From positions 1,333,001 to 1,397,000 of the forward strand of contig NZ_CP012643.1 of the NCBI RefSeq assembly GCF_001310085.1: a stretch of DNA of 64,000 nucleotides. The letters are read 5' to 3'. The notes beneath the pieces are model-generated. The model saw only the letters and a program-made list of their open reading frames with translations, was not told the origin of the DNA and made no database searches. Every line of letters starts with the position of its first letter. Position 1 is the first letter of the stretch. This document shows, in pieces, positions 47,186 to 56,750 of this stretch. The stretch is from Rufibacter tibetensis. Its GTDB lineage: Bacteria > Bacteroidota > Bacteroidia > Cytophagales > Hymenobacteraceae. Both the position numbers and the translations under genes were made by a program.

Positions 47186-47854
47186 TCAATTTAGCATTGG
47201 ATTCTGCGGGAACTTAGAAAGCTTTGATTTGGAGGCGAACACCAGCATCTGGATCATCACGCCTATGGCAATAACCAGAATCAGCTCAAATTGAGTAAGG
47301 ATGGCAGAGCCCGCAATAATCTGTTTTGACTGCTCATTCAACCGCTTTCCTTCGGCTACCTGAATATGAGACAGACGGTTCAGGTGCTCAGATGCCCCCT
47401 CGTACTGCTTGTCCAGCAAGCTTTTGATTTGAACTGTTTCCTGGCCATTAGCAGACAGGAGCATTAACTGGCTTTCCAAGCCCCTTAGTTTGGCCAAGTT
47501 GTGTTTGAAAGACCTGAAATACACGGCCTCTTCTTTGGTAAGCTGGGTTTTCCCATACTCTACTAAAAGACCAGAAATGGCTGCGTTGTTCTGCTTCAGC
47601 TTCTCAGGCAGCACGCTGAAATCCTGTGCATGGAAACCTGCTTCTATCATCATCTTTTTCTGGTACAGGTGCCCTGAAAGCTGATAAATGTAGCTTTCCA
47701 CCAACAACCGGTCTTCATAGACAGTAGCGAACGAGGTTCCTAGTTTGGTTACGTTCTTGCTATCCATCATATTCTTGGCGAGCACCAACACCAGCACGAT
47801 GGCCAGAAGAAGCGCGGCCTTTGTTTTATGCCTTACACTATATACCCATTTCAT
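47186..47854 (-). CDS. Four-helix-bundle (4HB_MCP-like) membrane protein without signalling domain
   Basis: A 222-residue protein with an N-terminal membrane helix (about 12-28, LLLAIVLVLVLAK) and a C-terminal one (about 190-212, FELILVIAIGVMIQMLVF). The intervening 160 residues are helical and polar, like the periplasmic sensor of chemoreceptors or sensor kinases. It ends shortly after the second helix, with no HAMP, kinase or methyl-accepting region. It might pair with another protein or be a truncated receptor; no such partner is adjacent. Confidence 0.7.
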   Translation of the reverse strand: MKWVYSVRHKTKAALLLAIVLVLVLAKNMMDSKNVTKLGTSFATVYEDRLLVESYIYQLSGHLYQKKMMIEAGFHAQDFSVLPEKLKQNNAAISGLLVEYGKTQLTKEEAVYFRSFKHNLAKLRGLESQLMLLSANGQETVQIKSLLDKQYEGASEHLNRLSHIQVAEGKRLNEQSKQIIAGSAILTQFELILVIAIGVMIQMLVFASKSKLSKFPQNPMLN

Positions 47855-48118
47855 CTTTGAAGAAAGTAAAGGATTGAAAATAACAGGCGGGGAAAAGCAC
47901 TTACAAGAAAACGAGTCTTCGGCACTATCTTCAGAAGAAAGGAAACAGGCTTCTCCCTACTCTGAAGATACAACATTTTACCTTAAAAACCAGCTACTTA
48001 CCTTTTACTCCACCCTACTCTCTGGCACCAGATACGTACCTAAAAAACGGATAGAAAGCAGCAAAAGCATATCTCTTATTCAGGGGCTAATTTCATGAAA
48101 ATGGCCCCTGAATTCAGC

Positions 48119-48862
48119 TTAGGCCCACCTGGAATTCATCTCCAGAAAGAAGACATCGTTTTCTTCCCGGGAGGCTTTTCTCCTGACCTCTGAGGTGCCA
48201 AAGCCTACTTCCAGTTCCCCGTTGTCAATGCGCTGCATCACTGAATCTGCAAACTCATCTAGCGGTACCCCGAAGGTATGCAGCCCGGTCCCACCCAGAT
48301 CAGTGTTCACGGCGGGAGGCACAATCTCCACCACTTCCACGCTGGTTTTGGAAAGCAGGTACCACAAAGATAGGGTGAAGGAATGCAGCGCCGCCTTGGT
48401 GGCACAATACACCGGCGCGAAAACACCCGGCGTAAAGGCCAAGCCCGAGGTCACGTTGATAATAACCGCGGTAGGCTGCTGGCGCAAATGCGGCACAAAC
48501 AGGCTGCTCAGGTGAATGGGCGCCTCCGGGTTGATAGCGATTTCCTGCTGCGTCTGGCTCCACTCCTCCTGCTCGTCTACCAGGTTTACCCACCGCTGGA
48601 TACCGGCATTGTTCACCAGTACATTCAATTCAGGAAACTCAGCCGTAGTCCATTCCAGTAAAGCGATGCGGTCGGCTTCGCAGGCTACGTCGCAGGCAAT
48701 GGTGTGGATCTCGGGGTACTGGGTCTTTACCTCATTAAGTTTATCGGCCCTACGGCCGCAGATGATGACGGTGCTGCCGGCTTTCAGAAAACGTTCGGCA
48801 ATGGCAAGGCCAATTCCGGAACCTCCTCCGGTGACCAGTACGGTATTTCGGGCTAATTTCAT
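48119..48862 (-). CDS. Short-chain dehydrogenase/reductase
   Basis: A 247-residue classical SDR. The NAD(P) loop GGGSGIG is at about 12-18, RRADKL (about 37) suggests NADPH preference, the NNAG motif is at about 87, and the catalytic YxxxK is in YCATKAALH (about 151). It resembles DltE-like oxidoreductases; substrate unknown. The gene is monocistronic, with a palindromic repeat in the gap to the amidohydrolase gene. Confidence 0.85.
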   Translation of the reverse strand: MKLARNTVLVTGGGSGIGLAIAERFLKAGSTVIICGRRADKLNEVKTQYPEIHTIACDVACEADRIALLEWTTAEFPELNVLVNNAGIQRWVNLVDEQEEWSQTQQEIAINPEAPIHLSSLFVPHLRQQPTAVIINVTSGLAFTPGVFAPVYCATKAALHSFTLSLWYLLSKTSVEVVEIVPPAVNTDLGGTGLHTFGVPLDEFADSVMQRIDNGELEVGFGTSEVRRKASREENDVFFLEMNSRWA

Positions 48863-48938
48863 TTGGTAGGTATGAAGGTGGTAAGATGAACTTGTTTTAC
48901 TTCTCCCCTATGGCAGAGGTTCTATGATTGGCAATCTG

Positions 48939-48978
48939 GTTTCATTTGGAGGCTGTTTTTCGAAAATAGCCCCTAAAC
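48939..48978. repeat. Dispersed palindromic intergenic repeat, copy 13
   Basis: GTTTCATTTGGAGGCTG, TTTTTCGAAAA and TAGCCCCTAAAC: arms pair over most of their length. Lies just before the terminator of the amidohydrolase gene. Confidence 0.55.
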
Positions 48979-48981
48979 AAG

Positions 48982-49012
48982 AAGGCCTTCCCTGCTATGC
49001 AAGGAAGGCCTT
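48982..49012 (-). terminator. Terminator of the amidohydrolase gene
   Basis: AAGGCCTTCC (48982-48991) pairs with GGAAGGCCTT (49003-49012). Confidence 0.7.
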
Positions 49013-49032
49013 TCTACCTACTTCTTTAGTGA

Positions 49033-52000
49033 TTATTCCTGAATACCTGGTACGCCTAACGGAAGTGCGCTGTGCCAGTCAAAGTCTGGTGCTTTCTTCT
49101 TTGTTGGGGCCAGTTCATCTAGTGTATTGGCATCATACAGACGGCCGTTACGCATCACGTACTTGATGGTGTTGGTGTTCCGGATATTCTCCAGTGGGTT
49201 CTGGTCCATGATCACTAGATCTGCCAGTTTTCCGTTCTGGATGGAGCCTAAGTCACCGTCCAACCCTAGAGATTTCGCGCCTAAGATAGTGGCTACTTTC
49301 AAGGCATCCAGGTTCTTCATACCACCAGATTGAATAGACCAAAGTTCCCAGTGGTAACCTAAGCCTTGTAGCTGTCCGTGCGAGCCAACGCCGGCTAAGC
49401 CGCCGTCTTTCACCAGACGGTTCACAAACTGGGCGTGCTTGTCAAAGATGTGCTCTTCTTTCATAAACCAACCAGCTCTGCGCCGCGATTTCTCATCTAA
49501 CTCCACTTTAGGGGTGAAGTAGTTCAGCTTCTTGTCGCCGGCCAGGTTCTCAGTAGCATAGTAGTAGTTCTCGGCCCAAGGTCCGCCGTACGCTACCAAC
49601 AAAGTTGGCGTGTAGGCAATCTGCGACTTAGACACAAACTCCAGCACGTCTTTGTACAGCGGGTAAATCGGGTACGAGTGCTCATGGCCTGGGTAGCCGT
49701 CCAGTACTTCCGTTAGGTTAAGTTTGAAATCAAGACCGCCTTCAGTGGTAGGCATCAAACCCTGCTCTTTGGCGGCCATGATGATCCACTGGCGGTGCTG
49801 GCGGTTTCCTACCAGATACATTTTAATGGTCTTGGTGTTGTAGTAATCGGAGTACTGCTTCAGTACGCTCTTGGCGTGGTCTAAACTCTTCAGGTTGTAA
49901 GACCAATACCCAACGCCTGGACCGGTGGAGTACACGCGTGGCCCGATCATCTTGCCGGTTTCCACCATGTCAGAGTAGGTCAACACGTCGGTAGTGGCAG
50001 TTTGAGGGTCACGGGTGGTCGTCACGCCATAGGCCAGGTTCGCGGCGTAAATCCACACCTGGTTAGAGTGCACGCCCCAACGCGGCCACATGTGCGCGTG
50101 GGTATCTACGAAGCCTGGCGTGATGGTTTTGCCTTTCACATCCATTATGGTGGCATTCTGCGGAACCGTTAAAGTACCGGAAGCGCCCACGGCTTTGATG
50201 CGGTTGTCCTGGATCAGAATATCGCCATTCTCAATTACTTCATCGCCGTTCATGGTGATGATGCGGGCCCCTTGCAGCAGGATACTTCCGGTGGGAATGT
50301 CACGCGGCACGGTGATCGCGATTCTGGTTTCTACCGGCTTGTAGCCTTCAATCTTCACGGCTTCTTTGGCACCGGTGCTGTCTTTCTTGGCTTCAGTGGC
50401 TGGTTTGGCGTCTTTCTTCAGCTCCTCGGCAGCTTCCAATTCGCGTTTCTTTGCGAAGGCTTGGTCCATGTTGTAGGCAAAGAAGGCGTTTCCGATTGAC
50501 CAGTACACGCTCTTTCCGTCAGCGGACCAGCTCGGGAACTGACCACCAATGTCGGTCAGCTTCCAGCTAGGGAACTGAGAACTGGCGATGTCAGCTACGG
50601 AGATGGTTGGGGTTTCACCGCCCACAAACGGGATAGTTACCACATAGATCTCGTTGTTGATCAGGGCCAAGGCCTTATCGCCTTTAGGCGCTTTGATAAT
50701 GGTAGTAGCGGTAGAGGCTTGTTGCTGCGGCTCACGCTCGTTTACGTGCGTGTTGTGGCTCATTTCCTCTTCCAGCATGTCAGCAAAAGACCCGAAGGTG
50801 GTGATGCCTTTCACTTTCACGTACGGCTTCTTGTCCGTACCATCCCAACGGATAGAGATTAACCCGTCAGAGGAGCTGTACAGGTAAATGCGGTCATCGC
50901 CCTGCACAAAATGTGGGTTCGCGCCCAAGTTGGCTTTGGTTACAAACGTGCTGGCACCACCTTTTGCCGGGATCCAGTTGATGGTCTGGCGCGAAGCAAA
51001 AGCACTTGGCCCTGCAGACTCACGGTAGGTTTGGGCAGTTCCTTTCACGAACACGATTTTATCACCCTTAGGTGACCAAACCGGCTCCTGAAACACAGAA
51101 TTTTCCTGGCTCAACTTCACTGGTTTGGCTTTGCCATTGGCCGCTACTTTGTAAATAGCACCACCGGTTTTCTCGTGCCAGGTCACAAACACCAGCTCCT
51201 TGCCGTCTGGTGACCAGGCTGGTTGTGCCTCCGTAAAATCATTGGTGGTGACGCGTTTCGGCGTGCCGTTCGGGTAATCGGTAATGTAGAGTCTATCCAG
51301 TGCGGTAAAGGCCAGACGCTTTCCATCTGGTGACATAGCCGCATCGCGGATCTGCGTCACCTTCATGGTTTTGTCGTCATTGATTGGGTATTTGAACTCC
51401 ACTTTAGGACCAATGGCGATTTTGGTGTTCACCTGGAACGGAATCTCTTTGGCCTGACCGCCGCTTACCGGAATACGGTAAATTTTACCGCCGTAAGACG
51501 CCACCAGTTCTTTGCTGTCTGGTGTGAACGACATGGCCGGCAACACCCCCAGCGGAGCAATAGACTCCTGCTCATCACGCTGTACCGGATAAGCCAACCA
51601 TTTCTCATCGCCTGATTTCAGGTTCTGGACAATAAGGCCGGTTTCATTGTTGTAGCGGGTTCCGTACACCAGCAGGGTACCGTCTGGAGACAAGGTAGGC
51701 GAGAATGCCGAGCCGTAGCGCGAGGTGCGGGTATCGGTCTCGCCAGTTTCGCGGTCCAACGTGGCCAATTGGTACTGCGGCAACTGCGCGTTGTAGTTCC
51801 AGCCACCGGTGCGGCGTGAGTACCAGATGTAGCGTGGGTCTTTGCCAAACGCCGGCTCCACCGTTTTCAGGGTCTCAGGGGTTTTGATCAACTGCGTACC
51901 GCCACCGCTGTCTTTGTGGTACAGGTGCAGTTTCAGGTTACGACGCCCCTGTGATACGACCAGGTACTCGCCATCAGGCGTCCATTCAGCGGCCTGGAAA

Positions 52001-52455
52001 TTTTCGTTTTTGCTTTTGCTGATCTGGCGGGTCTTTTTGGTGGCCAGTTCCATCACCCACACGTTGTCGTTTCCGTCGCGGTCTGAGAGGAACACGATGG
52101 ATTTACCGTCTGGGCTGAACCGCGGCTGCACATCCAGAGCCATGCCTTCAGTTAACTGATCGGCTTTGCCACCGGCCATGGGCAGCAGGTACAAATCGCC
52201 CAGCATGCTGAAGATGATTTGTCCGCCCGCCGGGTGCACGTCTAGTGCGAGCCAGGAACCTTCATTGGTGTTGATGTCAATGATGCGGCCCGCTTCTAAC
52301 GGCAGGTCTTTTTTCTCTTCTTTTTTGGGGCTGTCTTTCTTTGCCGGGGCGGGGGCGTTCTGGGCCATAGAAGGTTCCATGAACAGACCCAAGGTGCAAA
52401 GCAGCAATACGGGTTTCTTCCAGCCAGCTAGGTGGTCTGTAAAAAACTGCTTCAT
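49033..52455 (-). CDS. PD40 beta-propeller amidohydrolase, exported
   Basis: A 1140-residue exported protein with two parts. The start at 52455 gives a signal peptide (MKQFFTDHLAGWKKPVLLLCTLG...MAQ). Residues about 45-680 hold TolB/PD40-type propeller repeats (FSPDGKSIVFLSDRDGND, WTPDGEYLVVSQG and others). From about 735 on there is a metal-dependent amidohydrolase with VDTHAHMWPR (metal-binding HxH), a later GHEHSYPI, GVGSHGQLQGLG and an ADLVIMDQNPL tail. This fusion is common in Bacteroidota and may process peptides or amide compounds; the substrate is unknown. It has its own terminator and a gap of 183 nt to the isomerase gene upstream. Confidence 0.88.
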   Translation of the reverse strand: MKQFFTDHLAGWKKPVLLLCTLGLFMEPSMAQNAPAPAKKDSPKKEEKKDLPLEAGRIIDINTNEGSWLALDVHPAGGQIIFSMLGDLYLLPMAGGKADQLTEGMALDVQPRFSPDGKSIVFLSDRDGNDNVWVMELATKKTRQISKSKNENFQAAEWTPDGEYLVVSQGRRNLKLHLYHKDSGGGTQLIKTPETLKTVEPAFGKDPRYIWYSRRTGGWNYNAQLPQYQLATLDRETGETDTRTSRYGSAFSPTLSPDGTLLVYGTRYNNETGLIVQNLKSGDEKWLAYPVQRDEQESIAPLGVLPAMSFTPDSKELVASYGGKIYRIPVSGGQAKEIPFQVNTKIAIGPKVEFKYPINDDKTMKVTQIRDAAMSPDGKRLAFTALDRLYITDYPNGTPKRVTTNDFTEAQPAWSPDGKELVFVTWHEKTGGAIYKVAANGKAKPVKLSQENSVFQEPVWSPKGDKIVFVKGTAQTYRESAGPSAFASRQTINWIPAKGGASTFVTKANLGANPHFVQGDDRIYLYSSSDGLISIRWDGTDKKPYVKVKGITTFGSFADMLEEEMSHNTHVNEREPQQQASTATTIIKAPKGDKALALINNEIYVVTIPFVGGETPTISVADIASSQFPSWKLTDIGGQFPSWSADGKSVYWSIGNAFFAYNMDQAFAKKRELEAAEELKKDAKPATEAKKDSTGAKEAVKIEGYKPVETRIAITVPRDIPTGSILLQGARIITMNGDEVIENGDILIQDNRIKAVGASGTLTVPQNATIMDVKGKTITPGFVDTHAHMWPRWGVHSNQVWIYAANLAYGVTTTRDPQTATTDVLTYSDMVETGKMIGPRVYSTGPGVGYWSYNLKSLDHAKSVLKQYSDYYNTKTIKMYLVGNRQHRQWIIMAAKEQGLMPTTEGGLDFKLNLTEVLDGYPGHEHSYPIYPLYKDVLEFVSKSQIAYTPTLLVAYGGPWAENYYYATENLAGDKKLNYFTPKVELDEKSRRRAGWFMKEEHIFDKHAQFVNRLVKDGGLAGVGSHGQLQGLGYHWELWSIQSGGMKNLDALKVATILGAKSLGLDGDLGSIQNGKLADLVIMDQNPLENIRNTNTIKYVMRNGRLYDANTLDELAPTKKKAPDFDWHSALPLGVPGIQE

Positions 52456-52530
52456 AATGAAAGGGTTAGTAAGTTGATTGTTTGGGAATTGTGAAGATAA
52501 GGATTGTTTCAATAAGTTGTTTCACTTCTC

Positions 52531-52565
52531 TTTTATGCCTGTTTTTGAAAATGTAGTGCTTAAAC
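52531..52565. repeat. Dispersed palindromic intergenic repeat, copy 14
   Basis: TTTTATGCCTGTTTTTG then AAAATGTAGTGCTTAAAC, directly next to the terminator at 52565. Confidence 0.55.
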
Positions 52566-52619
52566 AAGAAATGGCCTCTGTCATCTTCTTTTAGAGAAGA
52601 CCACAGAGGCCATTTCTTG
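52565..52619 (-). terminator. Terminator of the keto-sugar operon
   Basis: A 16-bp perfect outer stem (52565-52580 with 52604-52619) plus an inner TCTTC/GAAGA pair; 19 nt past the last gene of the minus-strand operon. Confidence 0.8.
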
Positions 52620-52638
52620 TACTAGACTTGTTTACGGC

Positions 52639-53595
52639 TTAAGCCATCAACGTGTTTTTCACGTAGTCGCGGCTTTGTTTGATGCTTTGGAAAGGATCTA
52701 TGCCGGCGGCGAAGTTTTCCTGCTCCACAAAGATGCGGTCTACACCAGAAGAGTTAGCTTGCGCGAAGATGGCCTTGTAGTCAATGGAGCCGCTGCCGAT
52801 CTCGGTGTTCAGGTCAGGGGAGTTTTTGTCCATGTCTTTCACGTGCCACATCACAAAACGGCCTTTGTGCTGGTTGAATAGGTCTACCGGTTTACGGCCT
52901 GCTTTTTCCATCCAGAACAAATCTGCCTCAAAGCTCACCAATCCAGGATCGGTTTCCTTGAGCAGAATGTCATACCCAGTGGTGTCACCGTACTGCTTAA
53001 ACTCAAAATCATGGTTGTGGTAGGCCAGCTTCAACCCAGCGTCTTTACACAACTCGGCTGCCTTGTTCACTTTCTCCGCAATGTTCTTATACGCATCAGC
53101 GCTGTTTCTCAGGTCTTCGCCCAAATAAGGAACAGTAATGTATTTGTGACCTACAATGTTTCCGGCCTCAATGTAGCGCTTCACAATGTCAGTGTTGCCG
53201 TCTTTCATGTACTGGCCAAACTCATAGTGCCCGCTGGTAGAAAGCAGGTTATTGTCCGTAAGCAGCTGTTTGAACGCCGTAGGCTGTAAGCCCCAGTACC
53301 CTTTGTCAACCGAATACCCGTAGGTTTCCACGTCCTGGTATCCGGCTTGCGCTACTTTCCCAATAACTCCTTTTACATCGGTAGGCAGAAGCTCCCGCAG
53401 GGTATAGAGCTGAATGCCAATGTCACTAAGACCCGTATCTCCGGTAGTAGCGGTGCTGGTATCTGACCCTTCAGCGGTAGAGGTGGTAGTGGTGTTCTGG
53501 TTAGAAGAATCGCATGATGTGAGCAGCGTAGGCGCGAAGGCCACCCCTGCTGACAGTAAACCGAGCTTCTGTAAAAAAGATCTTCTGTTGTTCAT
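52639..53595 (-). CDS. TIM-barrel sugar isomerase/epimerase, Tat-type lipoprotein
   Basis: A 318-residue xylose-isomerase-like (AP endonuclease 2 fold) protein. The N-terminus has a twin-arginine motif RRSFLQK followed by LLTSC, a lipobox, and a Ser/Thr-rich linker (to about 58), so it should be a periplasmic lipoprotein. Metal and base residues fit the fold: YHNHDFEF, SFEADLFWMEKAG, WHVKDMD and VEQENF. It may isomerise or cleave keto-sugars. Last gene of an operon with DUF1080 and GMC proteins, 50 nt after the second TIM-barrel gene. Confidence 0.87.
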   Translation of the reverse strand: MNNRRSFLQKLGLLSAGVAFAPTLLTSCDSSNQNTTTTSTAEGSDTSTATTGDTGLSDIGIQLYTLRELLPTDVKGVIGKVAQAGYQDVETYGYSVDKGYWGLQPTAFKQLLTDNNLLSTSGHYEFGQYMKDGNTDIVKRYIEAGNIVGHKYITVPYLGEDLRNSADAYKNIAEKVNKAAELCKDAGLKLAYHNHDFEFKQYGDTTGYDILLKETDPGLVSFEADLFWMEKAGRKPVDLFNQHKGRFVMWHVKDMDKNSPDLNTEIGSGSIDYKAIFAQANSSGVDRIFVEQENFAAGIDPFQSIKQSRDYVKNTLMA

Positions 53596-53645
53596 TTGGT
53601 TTTAGGTATGTGAACGTTTGTTAAGTTTAATTGAAAAGAGAGGCT

Positions 53646-54533
53646 TCAGACATCGCAGATCTGGACGGCTTTTCTCAGGGAAGCAAGTTTGTCTTTGGCC
53701 TCTGGAATGAATTCCTGCGCCACGAAGCCCTTGAAACCAGTGGCTTTAATGGCGCGCATGATGGCCGGATAATTGAGCTCCTGCGTGTCATCAATTTCAT
53801 GACGGCCTGGTACCCCAGCGGTGTGGTAATGCGCAATGTATTGGTGATTGTCTCTAATGGTCTGAATCACGTTGCCTTCGTCTACCTGCATGTGGTAAAT
53901 GTCATACAGCAGCTTGAAGTTCTCAGAGCCCAGGCGTTTGGCCAGTTCGGCGCCCCAGGCGGTGCGGTCACACATATAGTCTTTGTGGTTGACTTTGCTG
54001 TTCAAAAGCTCCATCACCAGCACTACCTTGTGTTTTTCAGCCAAGGGCAACAGTTTCTTCAGACCCTCCACGGAGTTCTTTAAACCTGTTTCATCATCCA
54101 TGCCATTGCGGTTCCCGCTGAAGCAAATCAGGTTGGTGTAACCGGCTTTGGACACCAATGGAATCATGTCTGAATAATTTTTTACCAGCGTAGCATGGTA
54201 CTGCGGATGATTAAACCCTTCCGTAAGGCTGATTTCAGCACCGTTGCACATTGTAGAAATCAGGCCATGTTTCTTCAGAACAGGCCAGTCTTTGGGTCCT
54301 ACCAGGTCAATGCCTTTCATGCCCATTCCCTTCGCGGCCACGCACAGTTCTTCTACTGATAAATCATTGAAGCACCAGCGGCACACTGAGTGGTTGATGT
54401 TCCCTTTCAGTTGATAGACAGTTCCCATTTTCTGCTCGTTTTGGGCAAAACAGGACAAAGACCCGGTAGTAGTGAAGGCTGCCGTAGTGGCCAGTATTCC
54501 TTTGATGGCGGTTCTTCTGTTTTTATCTGGCAT
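53646..54533 (-). CDS. Hydroxypyruvate-isomerase-like TIM-barrel protein, Tat exported
   Basis: A 295-residue TIM barrel of the hydroxypyruvate isomerase/sugar epimerase group. An NRRTAIKGI twin-arginine signal ends near SCFAQ. Metal ligands are likely in VMELLNSKVNHKD, LLYDIYHMQVDEGN and VAQEFIPEAKD. It acts with the following isomerase in the same operon; reaction on 3-keto-sugars is inferred from neighbours. The gap to the DUF1080 gene is 61 nt. Confidence 0.85.
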   Translation of the reverse strand: MPDKNRRTAIKGILATTAAFTTTGSLSCFAQNEQKMGTVYQLKGNINHSVCRWCFNDLSVEELCVAAKGMGMKGIDLVGPKDWPVLKKHGLISTMCNGAEISLTEGFNHPQYHATLVKNYSDMIPLVSKAGYTNLICFSGNRNGMDDETGLKNSVEGLKKLLPLAEKHKVVLVMELLNSKVNHKDYMCDRTAWGAELAKRLGSENFKLLYDIYHMQVDEGNVIQTIRDNHQYIAHYHTAGVPGRHEIDDTQELNYPAIMRAIKATGFKGFVAQEFIPEAKDKLASLRKAVQICDV

Positions 54534-54594
54534 AAAAGTTGGGTAAGCTTAAGCTGGTTTAATCTGATGCAGGCTCTGCGGAAGGGTAACTATT

Positions 54595-55338
54595 TTACAG
54601 CCGCTTGATCATGATGTTCCGGTACCAGACATTATCTCCGTGGTCTTGCAAAGCGATTTTCCCGGAAGTAAACGCCCCGAAGCCCGCCATGTCTTTGAAC
54701 TTGCTTCCGGCTACCATCTTTTTCCAGTTATCGTCCCACAAGGTAGTGGAAACCACCTTCACGCCATTCTGCATAATCTCCAGACGGCCTTTGTTGCTGA
54801 TGATTTCCACCTGATTCCACTCGCCGGCGGGCTTTACCGTCTCAGGGCTGCTGGCAATCAGATCATACAAATCACCGGCGCGGTGCTTGTGGATTTTAGC
54901 ATCGGGGTGGCCGTTATTGTCCAGGACCTGCACCTCAGGGCCGGTGCTCCAGGTGTTAGGGTATTTGGCGGGATCATCCTGCACAAACAAGATGATTCCG
55001 CTGTTACCGTTGGTGGCTATTTTCCAGTCCAGCTTCAGGTGGAAGTTGTCAAAGCTCTCTTCCGTCACAATATCTCCGCCGTCACCGGTTTGCCAGTTCT
55101 GCTTGTTGCCGGCATCCAGGTGCAGGGTACCGTCTTCTACTTTCCAGGCTTTGCCTACTTCGGCTTGCCCGTAAGTGTGCCAGCCTTTAGTGGTCTTTCC
55201 GTCAAACAAGGGCTTAAACGCAGCCTCTGTAGAGGTCCTTGTAGATTGAGGGTTTGCCATGGTAGAATCTTTGGAAGTAGACGTACAAGCGCAAAAAGCA
55301 GTTAGTGCGAGTAGCGGGAATATGTGCCGGAGAGCCAT
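54595..55338 (-). CDS. DUF1080 3-keto-disaccharide hydrolase, lipoprotein
   Basis: A 247-residue lectin-like jelly-roll protein. The signal peptide ends AFCAC (lipobox), followed by the DUF1080 core FKPLFDGKTTKGWHTYG, KVEDGTLHLDAG, IVTEESFDNFHLKLDWKI, GNSGIILFVQ and WNQVEIISNKGRLEIMQNG. Members hydrolyse 3-keto-glycosides or related keto-sugars after a dehydrogenase has oxidised C3. It lies 9 nt after the cytochrome c gene, which supports electron-transfer oxidation followed by hydrolysis in the same compartment. Confidence 0.88.
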   Translation of the reverse strand: MALRHIFPLLALTAFCACTSTSKDSTMANPQSTRTSTEAAFKPLFDGKTTKGWHTYGQAEVGKAWKVEDGTLHLDAGNKQNWQTGDGGDIVTEESFDNFHLKLDWKIATNGNSGIILFVQDDPAKYPNTWSTGPEVQVLDNNGHPDAKIHKHRAGDLYDLIASSPETVKPAGEWNQVEIISNKGRLEIMQNGVKVVSTTLWDDNWKKMVAGSKFKDMAGFGAFTSGKIALQDHGDNVWYRNIMIKRL

Positions 55339-55347
55339 CGCCTTTCC

Positions 55348-55812
55348 TTATTTCTTCAGGGAAAGAATGTACTGGGCCATTTTTTTGGCTTCGTCTTCGC
55401 TCAGGTTGGGATGCGGAGTCATGGCCATTTGTCCCCAAACGCCGCCACCTCCTTTGATGATTTTTCCGGCCAAGTACTCAGCATCTTTTTCGTTGTTCTC
55501 ATATTTATCAGCCACTGCCTGGTATGCCGGGCCTACTAATTTCGTATCTATTCTGTGGCAACCCATGCAATCTGAACTGGCAATCAACTTTTCGCCTTCT
55601 GCATGGGGGCTGACACCAGTGCCGGCGGTACGGTCGGTTCCGATGTTCATGCTGCTAGTATCTGCGTCTGATTGCCGGGTGGCGGCACTCATGTTTGCTG
55701 CCGACGATGAATCAGCACTTGAACTTTCTACGGCACCTTCATTGGTGGTTGAATTGCTGTTACAAGCTGCCATAAAAGCGCAGCAGCTTAAAAGGAGGAA
55801 AACTTTTTTCAT
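55348..55812 (-). CDS. Monoheme c-type cytochrome, lipoprotein
   Basis: A 154-residue periplasmic cytochrome. Start at 55812 gives MKKVFLLLSCCAFMAAC with a lipobox; an upstream frame to 55863 is not needed. A Ser/Ala/Thr-rich linker (about 25-65) leads to the heme site CMGCH (82-86), with Met131 in MAMTPHPNL as the likely sixth ligand. It would take electrons from the flavin/small-subunit dehydrogenase encoded upstream. Separated from the small-subunit gene by a 276-nt gap with a degenerate palindrome. Confidence 0.9.
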   Translation of the reverse strand: MKKVFLLLSCCAFMAACNSNSTTNEGAVESSSADSSSAANMSAATRQSDADTSSMNIGTDRTAGTGVSPHAEGEKLIASSDCMGCHRIDTKLVGPAYQAVADKYENNEKDAEYLAGKIIKGGGGVWGQMAMTPHPNLSEDEAKKMAQYILSLKK

Positions 55813-55938
55813 AGTGGGTACGCGTAATTCTATTGATTTAGGTTTGGTTGCTGAATTGGGCAACAGGCATTTGATAAGGCCTCCATAAAGTAAACTTGGT
55901 TTTAGATCCCGACTTTGCCTTCAAAGAAGTCACTTGCA

Positions 55939-55971
55939 TTTAGAGCCCATTTCCCGAAAAACTGCTTAAAT
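55939..55971. repeat. Dispersed palindromic intergenic repeat, copy 15 (degenerate)
   Basis: TTTAGAGCCCATTTCCCG then AAAAACTGCTTAAAT; only partly palindromic. It lies in the gap before the cytochrome gene. Confidence 0.4.
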
Positions 55972-56088
55972 ATGGAATAATATCTGGATTCTCTTCTAAA
56001 AAGTTGGTCCAAGCTGGCAAGGCAACAAAGCCATTTCTCAGAAAGAAGGCTCTTTTGGCAAGTAGACCTTGTCTCAGAAGAGCTATTC

Positions 56089-56655
56089 TTAAGTGATAGC
56101 CCAGGCTTTCTCTCCTTTTTTGTACGGCATGCACCCCTCATAACGGCCCGGCACCGGAAGGTAGCGAAGCGCCTGCGTAGCGCCTACTTCAGAAGTAAAG
56201 TAACCCAACATGGTCAACTCCTTCATCATTCTGAAGTAATGGTTGGGGGCATCTTCTTTTTTGTTTACCTGGTGGTTTTTTTGGTCTTTATCCAGTTGGT
56301 TCAGCAGGGCCGTGCGCTCCTGGGCAGTTGCTTCCAGAAACTTTTTATCGAACTTCTTTTTGCTGGCGTCATCTAGTTGGGAGATGCCTTTCAGGAAGAT
56401 TTTCTGGTCTTCGGGGGTATAGCAGTCCTGCACCATGGTGGCCATGAAGGCACCTATCTTAGCGGCTTTCGCACCGGGGCTATCCGTAGTAGGAATGATG
56501 GTCTCCCCTACCTCGTCTAAGAAAGTTACCTGATCCTGATCAAACAACTTATTGACTTTGGGAGAGCTGTTGGTACAGGAAACCAGGAACTCAGCACCAA
56601 TCATGGTACCACCCATTATCCAACCAATAGCGGCAATTGCGTCTCTTCTATTCAT
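56089..56655 (-). CDS. Gluconate 2-dehydrogenase subunit 3-like protein, Tat lipoprotein
   Basis: A 188-residue small subunit. NRRDAIAAIG is a twin-arginine signal and LVSC a lipobox (Cys about 27). The body is helical, with FLDEVGETIIPTTDSPGAKAAKIGAF and a C-terminal PGRYEGCMPYKKGEKAWAI, typical of the family that escorts a GMC flavoprotein through the Tat system and positions it in the periplasm. The partner GMC gene is further upstream on the strand. The restriction endonuclease gene sits between this gene and the Gfo/Idh/MocA gene. Confidence 0.88.
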   Translation of the reverse strand: MNRRDAIAAIGWIMGGTMIGAEFLVSCTNSSPKVNKLFDQDQVTFLDEVGETIIPTTDSPGAKAAKIGAFMATMVQDCYTPEDQKIFLKGISQLDDASKKKFDKKFLEATAQERTALLNQLDKDQKNHQVNKKEDAPNHYFRMMKELTMLGYFTSEVGATQALRYLPVPGRYEGCMPYKKGEKAWAIT

Positions 56656-56750
56656 AAGGGTAAAGGTCTTTGAACTCCTATTCGAAACTTTAATAAGTTC
56701 TTGTTAAAAAGTGATTGATGCTTTTTGGCTGGTATCCTCTGTTAAGTTTC

